Of a stretch of DNA of 64,000 nucleotides, positions 1-17,200 are shown in pieces. Made by a program: the position numbers and the translations under genes. The notes below the pieces were generated by a model that was not told the origin of the DNA, ran no database searches, and worked only from the letters and a program-made list of their open reading frames with translations. Within the stretch, counting starts at the first letter, position 1. Each line of letters starts with the position of its first letter. Origin of the DNA: Litomosoides sigmodontis (lineage: Eukaryota > Nematoda > Chromadorea > Rhabditida > Onchocercidae); NCBI GenBank assembly GCA_963070105.1, contig OY718804.1:5851317-5915316 (forward strand). The letters are read 5' to 3'.

Positions 1-539
1 CTAATTTGTCGGTACTTCAATACCCATTAGTTCACAAAACATAGCAACGCTTACCATAAGAAAACAAAAGACCGAACAGTGCTTACTTAAACTATATGAC
101 CTCGTTTTGATGAGTGCCTCTAATATGAAAAAAAACATGTTAATTCAGTCAATGAAATTAATCGCCTCATTGTAAACATGAAAACCAGGAAGCAGGAAAG
201 AGAAGAGAAGAAACAGAAAAACAAAATACCCCTACTGGAAATATACATAGTATCTAACAACTGAGTAATGCTTTGAGATTTCAGATCTTTTTGAAGCTGA
301 ACTATTTTCCGAAAGAAACAGCGTACCAAAAGAAGAAATGGTGAAACCACTGTACATACTGCACGACACCCATTCATAACCGTTAGCATTGTTTCACTCA
401 CATATTCCAATGAGTTATTGGGGAAAACTGTATCATGACGACGAATGTATGCATACACCTTTGGACCTCTTATTAAGCTTAACAATAACTTGGCCCGCGT
501 CATCTTCAAATCAATTATTGGATTTAACGGTTCAATCGC
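1..539 (-). CDS. Unrecognised membrane-protein-like gene, 3' end (two exons)
   Basis: I do not recognise this protein. Two exons join cleanly: 539-236, opened by an acceptor ending TTTAG and closed by a GTAGGG donor in phase 1, and 119-1, opened by ATATTAG and ending in a TAG that occupies the first three bases of the window. Together they encode about 140 residues. A hydrophobic stretch lies mid-way (VCTVVSPFLLLV) and another near the C-terminus (FCFLMVSVAMFC), with basic segments between (AKLLLSLIRGPK, RCFFRKIVQLQKDLK), which suggests an integral membrane protein. An upstream exon probably lies around 560-720 on the same strand, where one frame reads EWLKYLVEESFRYIDCF, but I could not fix its donor. 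The 5' end is therefore unknown. The open frame and matching phases favour a real gene; no family assignment is offered. Confidence 0.4.
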
Positions 540-907
540 CTAAATGAATGATCCATAGATTAAATGATCACGCAACAGTTATTTCCCGGTCGATCTTCGG
601 GAGATGCATAAGTACAACATGTGATATCGAAACAGTCGATGTATCTGAAACTTTCTTCCACAAGATATTTCAACCATTCAGAACTATCAGAACATGGATT
701 AGTGAAAAACCATTCATGCCATCTTCCGCATTATGATTTCGAAATTGTATTATACGAGTATAAACGTGTAATAATAATGCTATTAATGTAAAATACATCT
801 TTATTTTTACAAATGGAAAAGAGATAACAAACAAACAAAACAATTAAATGATAATCAGGTATCTTATTTTCTTCACTTTACAAAGCTCTCTGACGTATCA
901 TTTACTG
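540..907. other. Spacer with a candidate upstream exon of the preceding gene
   Basis: On the minus strand about 560-720 holds an open frame with coding-like composition (Trp, Cys and Glu rich) that may be the next exon upstream of the gene ending at position 1. The remainder is AT-rich and includes the 3' flank of PRKRIP1. Confidence 0.35.
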
Positions 908-2325
<1,418 letters not shown>

Positions 2326-3536
2326 CTAAAAAGATTTTTTCACCTTTATCGTACAGAAGAACAGAACAACAGTTAAAATATGATTGAAAGTTATAAAGTG
2401 GTTCTTATTTGCGCAAATCCAACTTTTAAGAATATTTTAAAGAGGAATTCCACCCTCATGACCACTTTCCTCCACATGAGTTTCATGTAAACCTCCTACA
2501 AATATCTCGGCGAATATATCCTGATTTTTATTCGAACAAACTTAATGTTATACTTAAAACTTTTGCAAAACAGAACAAAACATGAAAAAGTCGAAGATTC
2601 GTAACGAAAACAATTCGTCGCTACAATGAATAAAGCTTATTTTCCCAAATATGAAGCTGTAAAGAGAAAGGGTGGATACGATGTGCATACGGTATTGTCA
2701 TCGTAAACTTTCCGAACTCAACTAACAACTGGAAAAACCCTTCCACCATAACCCGATGACTAAAACCTGTAAGTATACTACGATAGGAGTTGTCATAACT
2801 GGAAAACCGCATTGCGCTTCCTGACCTATTCCGAATTTGCAACCTCCATTTCTCTGTTTCTCTCTTCCTCCCATTAATTGAACACTCACATTTCTCTTCT
2901 TACTCTTTGCACCAATCTGCCCTATGTTTTGGACTTCATCAACCTCTTCTATCTCTCAATTTCCTGTTTTCTCTCAACATTTTTTTTCGTCCGTTACTAC
3001 ATTACCACACTCTCCTAATTAGTTCTTAGTATGGAGTTCTTAGTATTAGAATCTTCGGATGTATGGAGAATACGAGGAATTTCCGCGTATTAGCACTTAT
3101 TTCATTATTGCTACTTTTGTCCATTTCCAAAAAAATTAATTAGCTAAAAAACAAAGGCGCGAACTCACTACTAAAATCCTAAGGGTGGAATAATGTATTC
3201 ACATTGTAATAAGAGAAATTCCGTGCGTGTATTAACGGAATAATAAGAAATGATGAATGATAAGTGATTCCTTGACAATACTTAACGTTAGTGTAGTGGC
3301 CATTAAATGAGCGTCGTAGATTGGATGACCGATTGGTCATGTTTGACGTTACTCACAGGGTAATAATATCAATGTTTTGGTTTTATATGCCAATTTTTGT
3401 CTTAATTTGTTATTAACATATTGACAATTGACTATCCATCCATAGCCTGAGTACATATGCCTTTTTTTATTTGAGAACTTGCGGTATTGCTGAAAGGCCC
3501 AATTATTGTTTTATATCTCAAAAGTGCTCCGCCAGA
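2326..3536. other. Divergent intergenic region between PRKRIP1 and HP1
   Basis: About 1.2 kb separates the two divergently transcribed starts and must hold both promoters. It contains C/T-rich stretches around 2850-3000 and no exon that I can support on either strand. Confidence 0.6.
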
Positions 3537-5510
<1,974 letters not shown>

Positions 5511-8205
5511 CACCTTCTGATAATTCATGCTTCTATTTTTTGTTAGATTGGATAAGACTTACTTATCCTTTCAGAGTAGCCTGGTTGTGAATGCAATCCA
5601 TACTATAGAAAATTCTGACTTTTAGCTGGGGCATATTTCTGCATCTCATTTAATTAGAGGTTAATTTGCTTTCGCTGGCTGTAAATAATTGCCCTGGATT
5701 TTTCCATTTTTATGATATGTCGATTCATTTAAGTTTTCATCTACGCATTAAAAAAATATTTTATATTTCAAATTAGTTTACAGCTTTGTAAAACAATTTT
5801 GAATTTGTTTATTTTGAAGTTAACTAGTTCGTGTAATGCTAGTAAACGTTTGTCACCTTTCTATGCTAATATAATTGTGCAAACTTCTGGTGCCTTTTTG
5901 TGGTTCGCGAACTCTTTCGCCACGAAGTTTGTGATTCAGAAATAGTATAAGTTTTTTGTAAAAAATTTGATTAAACCCAAAATAATAATTGCTGAAAGTT
6001 TTTAGTGGTTCCTTTCGCTAACTATTCCCAATCTCATTTTAGTGCTATATTCAATGTGAAATAATCAATAATTTTGAACAATAATTTAGTGGGAGAAAAA
6101 AGCCGACAAATTAAATCAGTAGAGAAAATGACTGCTGAATGCAGCTGATAAATAACAGAATTCAAAGGGCATAATCTATTCAAAAATAAACAAATATGAA
6201 TAAGTAAAATTGATGTATTGGAAAAATTGACGGTTGATTACGAATTGTTGATTACATGAATTTCAGCTTCAGTTTTAATGAAAAAGTTGAAATTTTAACA
6301 AATTGAGTTTTGTTTGTGTTTTTCTATCATAATAAAGCAATTTGGTTAGAGTTTGTAGTTTGCATATTTTATGGGACTAATTTTCTGCTTTTCAAAGTTC
6401 AATATATCGATCCGAAACAATTTGAATTTTAGAAAATTAAATTAATTTTTAATGAAATTTCAAACATATTTTTGAGGTTCTCAGTTATTTTCTTTAAATA
6501 GGCACATAAATAGCAATACAAAGGAACATTAATTTGTCGACATTCATTTCGTAATGTGAATGTTCAAATTATGTTGCATTTGATTTACGTGAGCAATGAA
6601 AGATATTAAAGGGAAAAAATTGTGGTCGGTGGTTTACTAGAGAAAAAAAAAGCGTAAATCTTTCTGAAATGGAAACAAAACATTCAGTGGAACCACAAAT
6701 TTTACAGACTAATTTCGAATTTCCAAATAGAAAAATTGGCTACTCTTAGTTAACTCAAACTTTTTTTAGAACAATCAAATTTGTGCGCTCACAATGTTTT
6801 TCGTGGTTCCATGCCATATCTTCCATCTTAACTTTTTCTGGGATATGTAATCAAAATTGAAAACAGAGAAGATGGGCTAATAAGTGGTGTACACTATCTT
6901 AGAACTATTGGTTTTGGTTACGAAAATACTTTTATTCAAAGCTGTTAGGATGTCGTCATAATATTACACGCAAGAGAACTTAAAGCTATATTGCAACTTC
7001 ATTACTTTCATTTTATGCAAAAAACTTCCAGTAAATAATTCGCAGATGCTGCTGTGAACTTTTTTTAGACGTTCAATATGCGATATCAGTAGTTGCCATC
7101 ATTCGGCTCTTCTGAATTTAAATTGCTTCCACTTCAATAACACATTTTTTTCCACAGAGTAGTGATAAGGTTGCACGCCGATATGGCTCAAGTGAAAGGA
7201 TCGTGGCGATAATAATTACAATCGTTCGCACCTGAAATTAAGTAAGTAACACTGGAAATTAGGTAACATTTTATTGGAAAATGGAGAATTCAATCAGTTT
7301 GTAATGAAAATTATAACTAATTACCTCGTAAAGATAGTATATCAATAAATTGAGTGCGGTCTTGAAATCGCTCTTAATGAAATCTCTTTCGCAACCCGCA
7401 AATATACAAGTACTATGCGCACACGCATTAACTGAAATAGGTCGCATTAATTAATGAATTAATAAGCAGAGAGAAAACCAGGTAATGCCAAAGTTGTTCA
7501 ATTTTAATTTTGCCAAGGAACCCACAATTTTCGCTGCAGAAAACTAGCAACGGCACTGATCTTCACCTTTCACTTTCCACCTAAAGAGCTTCTCGTCGGA
7601 TTGCAATTAATTTCAGTGATTTACTGTCAGTAACTGACCAGAAGGCAGCAATATGAGAAGTATGAAGAAACAAAAGCTTACCAAACATCGGCAAAGTAAT
7701 GAATTCAATAGAACAGCTATATAAAATAAATAAAAGTAAGCGTTTTTGTTGCATTCGAGCAACTCGGACATCAGTGACGCCAAGCGGCTTATATTTGCTT
7801 ATTTTAATCGCTCCCTACAACAATGACAAATGCTTTCGCTTAAAATAATTACAATCTTCCCATCGACTGCAGAAATCGGTGATTATTGAAAGTCAAAATT
7901 CTTAGTAAGGTAATTACTAGCGTGGAATTTTTTGAAGTTTAGAAATTTGTAAAATTTTACCATCAAAGCGACTGTGAATAGCGCTAGAAATAATATGATA
8001 TGAGTGAAGAAATAAGGTATGAGAGATATGTATTCTTTAAGTAGAAAAGTTACAAAGCCACTCCAAATAAGTATTAGCGTATGTAACGTTGCGTAGTGTA
8101 GCTTCTGACTTCTGAAAAGCTATTCAATATATGCAAGGCAGCAGTAGGAGAAGGTGAAGAAAATTAGTTGGAAAATAAATAATTTCCATATTTCAATTCA
8201 GTACT
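5511..8205. other. AT-rich intergenic region
   Basis: The first few hundred bases are the 3' UTR and flank of the HP1 gene. I read both strands and found only short, low-complexity frames and no recognisable exon or RNA gene. Confidence 0.6.
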
Positions 8206-8767
8206 TTAATTAATTTCGAAATTCTCAAAAAATACAAGTAAGAGATTGAGAAATTCTCGCCTGTGCACGAATTGCTTTGAGTAAAAGACGGGTTTTACAT
8301 ACGGAAGATAACAAATTATAATTGCATAGAGTGATAAGCCATGAAACCAAATGCTTCCTAATTTCACAAAAAATCGGGCCCATCGCCGAATTTCAATTCT
8401 AAAAGCGCTATCGACAATTCTTTTCCACCACAAAAGAAAACTAATTTTAGTATGAGTGGGCTAACCTCTGCACAGCTAATACTAAAATAATAAAACGCGT
8501 TTGAATGAATTAAAAGCAAGAACTTACAACGGTAGTACGCTTCCTCTCAAATAGACAAATAGTGCCATAATGTTAATTACATCAATTACAAGAGCAGCGC
8601 TAGCCGTTGTTATACAAACGACTATTAAATTCAGAGTAAAATATTTGGAAAATCCATCCTTCACTTTCACAAGTGTTAGATACAGCACGAAGGGAATAAT
8701 TATGAAATTGCCAATCGTCGAAAAATATGCTGTCATAACCCTTCTATTGTATAAATATGCTAAATGA
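8206..8767 (-). CDS. Possible multi-pass membrane protein fragment, receptor-like
   Basis: Two hydrophobic open segments lie in order on the minus strand. The first (8767-8524) reads through STIGNFIIIPFVLYLTLVKV and then TLNLIVVCITTASAALVIDV, two plausible transmembrane helices. The second (about 8450-8206) contains FHGLSLYAIIICYLPYVKP, another helix. A phase-0 join is possible (AGC|GTACTA to GTTAG|CCCACT), but both sites are mediocre. The spacing of helices and the GN..IIPF pattern recall nematode serpentine chemoreceptors. No diagnostic motif is visible, the N- and C-terminal parts are missing, and a decayed receptor pseudogene is equally likely. Confidence 0.28.
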
Positions 8768-9929
8768 ACTGTTGCAGTGAAACGTTTCCATTTACACTGC
8801 TAATTTGCCTTTCAAGAAGGAACCAATCAGCGATATGGATGGATTCATAAGATTGAAAATATTAACTTATTATATTGGTGAGTTATTATGCTTATTGAAC
8901 AAAATCATAAACTTTTAAAGGTCCGAAATTTTGCGTGCATGAATGGTGAGATTGAAGTTGGATTGAAGCCAAAAACTCACAACAGTAGATACCCAGGCCT
9001 GAACACGCAGGGATATTTCGGCTAACAGTGCTACTGAAGTGGCTGGTGCCGTTAGCGTGAAAGGTGTCGTTCATTTCGCTGAAGATGACAATTGGTCACT
9101 GATCGGCGCAACCTACATCAGTGCAATAAAAAGAGGTTGGTTATTTTTCACGTGTAAAAACAAGCACTAACAAACCGTAATTTAAAGTTCACTTTTGGTT
9201 TCGAAATAGGCATTTTAAGGTTGTTTGAACAACTATCAAACAGCGACATGCTAGAATGATATGATGACAGAGCTAATTATGCCCCGCGGCAGAACTAATT
9301 ATAGCAATAATGGTATCAGCCATATTTAAATGAAACATTTTATGGCATTTTATCGTATATTACTAGATGCATTATCGCGTAGCATTAGAATTGGCCGGTA
9401 GGTTAAAGTCAAATTCTCTTTTAATTAAGGTAATCAGCATGAAACTTGAAACCACCCTATGTGTTGACAACGACAATTTCTTATTTGATCGTTTTTTGCT
9501 GATAATTCACCACATTGAACAATGTAATGACATTTTTTAGTAACTGAAATCATAGGTTAATTCTTTGAAAATTATTATCGAAAGAAGGAAGTCTGAAAGA
9601 GATTTCTAAAACGCGAAGTTTTAAATTGAATAATTGTCGCAGAGATAAGAACATAACTAACTTTTCACGCAGTAATTATCGAAAAATATCAGTTCGGCGT
9701 TTTATTGAATGTTTCGCACTTTCAAAATTTTTCATTTAAGAAAATCATTAAAATTAGCAATTTTTCCATTTTGTTGCTTCTCCCTCACAACCACAGAGAG
9801 TGGTTTTGTGTCGTCGACAAATCTCTTAGTGGAAAAAAGTGTTTATTGATAGAGTCTTGGAAGAGTTGCTAATCGACGTCATCACTTACAACAGGAAATA
9901 ACTCACAGCTACTGCTTATCTCCCGCTCG
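8768..9929. other. Intergenic region
   Basis: Nothing convincing on either strand; AT-rich with scattered short frames. Confidence 0.55.
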
Positions 9930-10240
9930 ATGACGGATCCAGAACGGTGAGAGGACAGGAGGATGAACGAAAAAGCAGCCCAGCGATACGAGACAAATTG
10001 TGGAAAAAAGGTCCTTTTCCTGTGGTACTATCAGTGATGTTGGAGCAAACGTTGGGTCACGTATGCCATATCCAGGAAGAGCTCTACCAGGCTGGCTGGT
10101 TCTTCTGCCGAGGGTGCTTGAGAAAGACTCTCCTCTACTGCAGCGTACATTCCTCCCTTCGTTCTGTTGTTAATTTACTGATTCATTTCAGACCACACTG
10201 GCCGAAGTATGAGGAAGCGATCAAGGAAGTCAATTGCAGG
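9930..10240 (+). CDS. Candidate small gene, first two exons
   Basis: Not recognised. A short first exon (9930-9946) encodes MTDPE plus two bases and ends at a good donor, CG|GTGAGA. After a 245-base intron whose 3' end is strongly pyrimidine-rich and finishes ATTTCAG, the next exon (10192-10240) continues in phase as RPHWPKYEEAIKEVNCR and meets a possible donor at AGG|GTTGCA. A further candidate acceptor, TTTACAG at about 10621, would add RNLKFGSDRLREITIFIAG and a stop. G+C content is higher than in the flanks. Against it: the total is tiny, there is no family match, and the second donor is weak. It could also be the 5' UTR of a longer transcript. Confidence 0.3.
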
Positions 10241-11220
10241 GTTGCAGGCAGGTTTACTTCCCATAACGTATCTCACCTCTGCGCATCTAATCGAAGAATC
10301 ACTCTTCAAAGAAGTACCCTTTTCTCGGAATACATAACTTTCGTGTACAGAATGCTATGCATTTCACATTTCACTTCTTAACTTCTCATACGGCATGAGC
10401 AGCACACCTATTTTACAACTATAATTTGCCTTCCATTTGTGAGCATACAATGTCCGAAATTTTACAAGGGCAAGTGAGGAAAGGAAAGCTTTTAAAACAT
10501 TGCAGATGTTTTAAGCTCACTGTAAAATGCAAAAAATCTGACTTTTAACCGATTGTCTCATTATTAGCCTGCTCTGTCGTAGGGAGAAAAGCACACAGAA
10601 GATCTTCACTTCTCATTTACAGCGAAATCTGAAATTTGGATCAGATAGATTGCGAGAGATTACAATTTTCATTGCGGGCTGAAATATGATAAAATGTTGC
10701 CTGGAGTGGCTCGACCATTGAGATGTATTGATGGCCAGGAGATGAGACAAGGTTGGAGTTTTTGTTGTAAGTTCGGTGATGATTTTTAGGAGTTTTCGTA
10801 TCCGATTTTACGAGAATGAACATTCTTTTCTGAGGATTGGATATTATTTTGTTAACTTTTTCATATTTCAATTTGAAACTGCGGAATAAATTTACAAGCA
10901 TATACATCGTTGTAACTATCATAGCACGTAGATAGGTTATTAAGATTGATACTAATATCTTATGCTTAAAGAAGTAGGTATGTTTAGTGGTGTTTTTCGT
11001 TGGGTAACTGTATTGTGCCCGGAACGTACATGTATATTTTCTTTGCTGCTTAAGTACTGTATTCACTAATATTCGCTGGATAACTCTACATTACGTAGCT
11101 CTAAAGTGGTGTGAACACTGATTATCATCATCTTTCTTTGTCAGCTGTCATAAACTATATGAGAAAAGAATTTCAGGTGTTATCAGTGTGCGGTTTTGAC
11201 AAAGCACAATAAGAATCAGA
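10241..11220. other. Upstream region of NAA15
   Basis: Contains a 141-codon open frame on the minus strand (11066-10641) that starts at GTG and has no recognisable motif, judged likely chance. The last 50 bases include a candidate trans-splice acceptor for NAA15. Confidence 0.5.
11171..11176 (+). promoter_or_regulatory. Candidate trans-splice acceptor before NAA15
   Basis: TTTCAG lies 44 bases before the NAA15 ATG without a paired upstream donor that I can see. This is the usual context for spliced-leader addition in nematodes; transcript data would be needed to confirm it. Confidence 0.35.
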
Positions 11221-14200
11221 ATGGCACCTCCGGGGCAGTCAAGCAGCCAACCCTTGCCTTCCAAAGAACTTACCCTTTTCCGTAAAGTTGTTGTATGTTT
11301 TTTTGTATTTTTTTCATTTTTGTTTCATATTTTTCTTTAAATTTTTCCATATTTTCCTTTAAATGCATGTGGAATATAAACCTGTTTGGAAACATAAGAA
11401 TTGGAACAGGAAATAAAGATTAGAGGATGAAGCAGTATTTTCGAAAAAATAACTAAATCTTCCTGAAGTGAGTTCTTAGTTTTCACTTTAGAGATGATTA
11501 CGGATAGCGAAAGTTTTCATTCATGAATTACAGAAGCACTATGAACACAAACAGTATAAGAATGGCCTTCGATGCGCGAAGATGATTCTCTCCAATCCAC
11601 AATTCAGTGAGCATGGAGGTTGGATTGGTGTTATGTCGTAATTAGCAAGTTTTATTATTAAAAACTTCGAAAATGCAAGTGCAAAATTATTTGTTTAGAA
11701 ACGTTGGCGATGAAGGGTTTGATTCTTAATTGCATGGGGAAGCATGAAGAAGCACAGGAATGTGTTAAACGAGGCTTAAAGGTTATCCATATTATTCAGT
11801 GTCAGTTAAAAAAAAACAGCAGTTATTATTTTATCTTGCTTTACTAAAAGTTTTAATGTCTAACAGCGATTGAGGACTCCTTACAGGCTGACCTCCGATC
11901 ACATGTATGCTGGCATGTCTTCGGCTTAGTGCAACGTAGCGAAAAGAAGTATGATGAAGCGATGAAAGCATACAAGCAGGCCTTACGATTAGATCGCGAT
12001 AATATGCAAATACTCAGGGATTTATCACTATTACAAATTCAAATGAGAGATTTAGACGGGTATCGCGTAAGTTTTCATATTTTACTATCTCAAAATAAAG
12101 TCTTGGAATTTTCTTTTGGTTTTTAGGTCTTCTGTGATAATAATATGTCGGTCAATTATTTCCTTAACTCTACACATTCTTTTTATAATTATGTAGTTAT
12201 TTATTTCTTTTCATGATTTTTTATCGCCTATTTCTTTTGTAGAGTTCTTTGTTTTCATTGTCATATTTGTGGCGTGATTTTTCATATGTTTTGCGATGCT
12301 TTAATGTTTGAATTATATGGAAATTGAATGAAAATGCCAAGGATATGCAGTAGAAACTTTTTTGCAAATCCAAGTGTTCAATAAAATCTGCGAATTTTTT
12401 TTGAAGGACTCACGTTATCGGCTGCTTATGTTGCGCCCACAACAACGAATTGCATGGATTGGTTATGCGACAGCATATCATCTTCTTAAGGATTACGATA
12501 TGGCTCTAAAAATTGTCAGCGAGTTTTGCAATAGCAATAGAGTTGAGGTCTCCTTGCTTTTCCAAGATTTATCATTGATTTAAAATTCAGTTGTGTTCTC
12601 AGGAATTTCGGAACGTGTTTTTTATTTACTTTGCAAAACTTACGGAGTAATGTTTTTCACTGAAAAACGTTTCAGGAAATATTTTTAACAATTTCATGTT
12701 GTTGTAAGATTTTTCCTATTTTCTCAGCTGCCAGAGTACGATTTCGAACAAAGTGAACTAATCTTGTATCAGAACATGATTCTTCGTGAATCTGGACAGT
12801 TAGAATTGGCATTGAGTAAGCTGGAGGAAAATGCATCACAAATTGTTGATCGCGTTGCTTACATGGAGACACGTGGTAAGTTAATTGTGATTCTGAGTAA
12901 AGGGCTAGATTAAGGGTGAAATTTTACGTATTTTAGGTACATTTATTATCTTGATCTTTTAGCGGATCTGCTGATGGCTTTAAACGATAATGCGAAGGCG
13001 GAAATGACTTATTGGAAATTGGTTGAGAGAAATCCGGAGAATATTGTATATTATCATCGGATTGAGAAATGCAGAGGCTTGGGTATCACTTCCTTTCATT
13101 ATGTTCATGATTCAGTATCAGCATTTTTAAATGTGCATGCATAACTTATAAATTTTATAGCGGAAGGCGATGTCGATGGACGTTATGAGGTCTATAAAAA
13201 AGCTATTTCAATGAATTCTCATGCTGCTACTCCAAAAAGAGTTCCTCTTTATTTCCTCCATGGTATTTTCTACACATATGCTTCGTAATTGAAGGCATTT
13301 TAAATCTAATGTTACAATTTGCTCAGGTATTTGATCCTAATTTAAACTTCAGGTGCCCAATTTGAAAGCCTATTGCTCAGTTATTTGATTGCTGGTCTTC
13401 GAAAAGGCGTGCCTTCACTTTTCAAATATCTTATTCCACTGTACGTAGACAGAGATAAGGTTGGATGGACATAATGATTTTACTTTGATCTTTTTTTCAC
13501 TGGGACCTTCAAAACCATTTTCGCTACATTGTGTGCGGAATGATATTGATGGCTTTCAGAAATTTCTCATGAAAATTTCTTTGAGTTCAGATATTCTCAG
13601 CGCTGTGTATCTTTTTCAAGAATAACGAACTATATTCATTATTTTTCACCAATTTGGATTGTCCAGACTTTCGGTACTGCGGATAATGTGATGCATTAGT
13701 TATTGAAATTAACTTTTGCATTATCTCGCTGTTTTGTATTTGTTTTATTTAAAAAATGCGAAGTTTTTAATTCCTTGTATTTATTTTCTAGGTCCAATTT
13801 TTGGAACGCACACTTATCGAGTTTGTTAAACGGTTAGGAGAAAACGGGTATAAAAAAGGATCTTTAGACAGTTAGTTTCAGTTTTCCTTATTTTATATAA
13901 TTTAAGCTTGTGTGTCAAATATCAAACAGTTGAAATTAATTGATTCAAAAATTTTGTAGATAATCCTCTTCCGGAATCACCAACCACGGTATTATGGTTG
14001 TATTACTTGTTAGCTCAACACTATGACAAATTAGGATCAGTTCAACAGGCTCTTGTATATATTGATAGAGCAATACAGCACACTCCAACATTGATTGAAC
14101 TATACATGATAAAAGCAAAAATCCATAAGGTTTGCTTTTTGTTATTTCTGCAGTTATTGCAATATCTGAAGTATTTCTCCAGTGTACTGCTACTGATAAC

Positions 14201-17200
14201 AGTGATAAGGACGTCGTAGTTCTTGTGGATATATTGTGTTTGTTGGTATAATAAATTTGATTGTAATGTTAAATGAAATGTTATCATGTCATTACTACAG
14301 CACGCTGGTGATGCTCATGAAGGTGCAGTCTTGATGGAACAAGCTCAGTCTTTGGATACGGCAGACCGATATGTGAATAGCAAATGTGCGAAGTATATGC
14401 TTCGAGCTGGTCTCATTAAGGAAGCGGAAAATATGTGTTCGAAGTTTACTAGAGAAGGTGTTAATGCATCAGCAAATCTGAATGAAATGCAGTGTATGTG
14501 GTATGAAATTGAATGCGCTAAAGCGCATCAACGGTTAGCGAACTACGGTGAAGCATTAAAAAAATGCCATGAAGTTGAAAGGGTTTGTTTCTTCATTATT
14601 AGTGTTTGGTATCTTTATATCTAGATGAAAATCAAATTTCATTTGCCGAAAGAATGTCTATTCATGGTCGTTAAAATAGGTTAGGTAATGACTTTGTCGA
14701 TCACTGTGTAAGTCTCTCTGACTCATTCCACATTACTTTTTTTCAAATCGCTGCTCGTTTATTGTTTATTTCTTGATCCCTCATGGTCTTCATCAATTGT
14801 AGCACTTCGTGGGCATTATTGAAGACCAGTTCGATTTTCACACCTATTGTATTCGTAAAATGACACTTTGTTCATACATTGGATTGCTGAGGCTAGAAGA
14901 TGTTCTGCGACGACACAAATTTTATTACGAAGCTGCCAAAATTGCTACTACTGTAAGTTTCTATCTGATTATTCTAATCATTACGTCTTTTTTCTTCAGG
15001 ATTAATATGAAATTTTCAGATATATCTTCGAATGTATGACCATCCTAATGACTTCACTTCTGACAAGCAGAATGGTGAAGTTAATTTATCAGCGTCGGAG
15101 CTGAAAAAACTGAAAAAGAAGCAAAAGAAGGAAAAGGCTAAGGAAGCACTTGAAGCTGCTGCTAAACAAAAGCAAACGAATGCGAAGAAGGTATAAGCAT
15201 CGAAATTTTCCGGCAAACAAGAGAAAATCCAAGACTTTAATGTTATCGTTTTGTTTGTTCGTTTTCACAGCAATAATGTGATATTTTTATAATTTCCATA
15301 GCGAAAAGAATGTACTAGTTTTAATTAATGTTTTTCCAGCCATTTTATCATCACTAATATATTTATCATTTACCAGTTCGATTTGATACTTGGTAATGCT
15401 AAAGCATTAAGCTATTTCTTGATGAAGGGGTGCAAAAATGAGGGATTTTTTAAAAGACAAATGAATTTAGTTAAAAGTTTTTTCTTCATACTTATATATG
15501 AAGCACAGGTTAGACATGCCTTGAGAGTTAATATTAAAACATTAAGGTTGCAGGGTGATGTCGAAGCAGATGGTTTTGCACCAGAACCTCTTGATGCAGA
15601 GAAACTTCTAAAAGTAGAGGATCCACTGGAAGAAGCAAGTAAATTTGTGCAACCATTACTTCAGTTGAACAGCGAGCAGTTTGGGTCATATATACTTGGT
15701 TTCGAAGTTTATTACAGGAAGAAAAAAGTAGGTTGTTTTATGAATTGATATGGATCTTTGAAATAATTTCATATGCTATTGAAATTGTTGCTTATAATTT
15801 TTTAATTCTATGGTCATCACATATTAGTGTTACTGGCCTGTAGTTTTAGATATGAAATTTCATATTTCTTTACTTTACCATACTTTGCAAGTTTGTAGTT
15901 TTACTCACGAGTAATTCTTTCAGTAGGGGAAACAATATTTAAAGATGGAATTCATATTAATATAAGCTTTTGCATATTGTATGCTTGTAAGCTTTGTTTT
16001 TCTTTTTAGGTACTTCTTATGTTACAATGTTTAAACAAAGCAACAAAATTAGAACCGAATAGTCCAGATCTTCACGTTGCAGCTGCGAAATACTTGCATT
16101 ATTGTCAGCATTTTTCTTTTACAAATCCGTAGACTAACCCTTATATATTTTACGTAATTTCTAAATTACGACGGGCTTTATCAGTTGAAAATAAGTATGA
16201 ACTCATTCATGTTGATAGAAAGGTTTTTTAGTGGAAAAATTAATACCGAATGACGAGTAGATAAACTTGTTAGCGATTGTTATGATGTCGTAAACTTTAT
16301 CTAGTGTAATTTTACATATTGTTGCTGCAGATGAGAAGGCAGAACTTGAAGGAACAGTTAAAGAGTTAGCTGCGGAACTAACTGGCATACTGTTCCCAAA
16401 CACGAAATCAGCCTCGGAATTTAATACTGCCTTCAAAAGTGCCAATATCAATTCATTTCCTCATCGGCTTGCGGGTATATAACTATTACTTTTCATGTCG
16501 TTATGCCTACGCTAATTTGTATACTTCTGTGATTACGTTCTTTATCAACCATTTAATTATTATGTGGAACTACATGGTTACCACTTTTAATATGTGCAGC
16601 TATGACAGTATCTTTTCAGTTGCTGAAGTTAGTATATTTCTGGACCTGAGCTGTGCTGGTGGAACGAAAAAATGGTTACTGTGCTCTCTAGATGATGATA
16701 AATTGACTGGGGTGACACTGAAAAATATTGAGACGTTGTACAACGGGATTCTATATGGAAAGTATGGAAATTGGTCTTCTAACGAGGTTCGCATTTCGTT
16801 TCCAAATATTCTTAAAATCATTGGAAAAAATCTCGTTTTACTTTATATCGTTACATTTTATTTTTTATTTCTTTTTACTTTATTTTTTATTTCTGGAATA
16901 TTATCAATGTTGTCGAAGGATTATCATTTATTCAGTAGAAATACTTTGTTTTCCTTTGTTTTAGATTTAACGCGAAGAAATAACATTTACTTTAAAATAA
17001 TTGAGTGAAATATCTTTGTAACACTGAGCTACATAATTTACAGGCAATTTCATGTAGTTGTAGTTTAAACAAAATATTGAGTAACATGAACCTGTATTTA
17101 TAATGGTTTGACGTATGGAAAAGACACTCACGTAACATAAAATTTCAACATATAAGTTTCAATGTTTTACAGGGAGAACGTCGTATTATTTAATCTTGTC

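Noticed and set aside
10641..11066. 141-codon minus-strand frame
   Set aside because: Starts at GTG, has no motif or splice signals, and has an AT-driven composition (Lys, Asn, Tyr, Ile); most likely chance.
16439..17008. A 189-codon open frame on the + strand
   Set aside because: It runs through NAA15 exon 18 (16620-16786) and both flanking introns; only the exon part matches the family.
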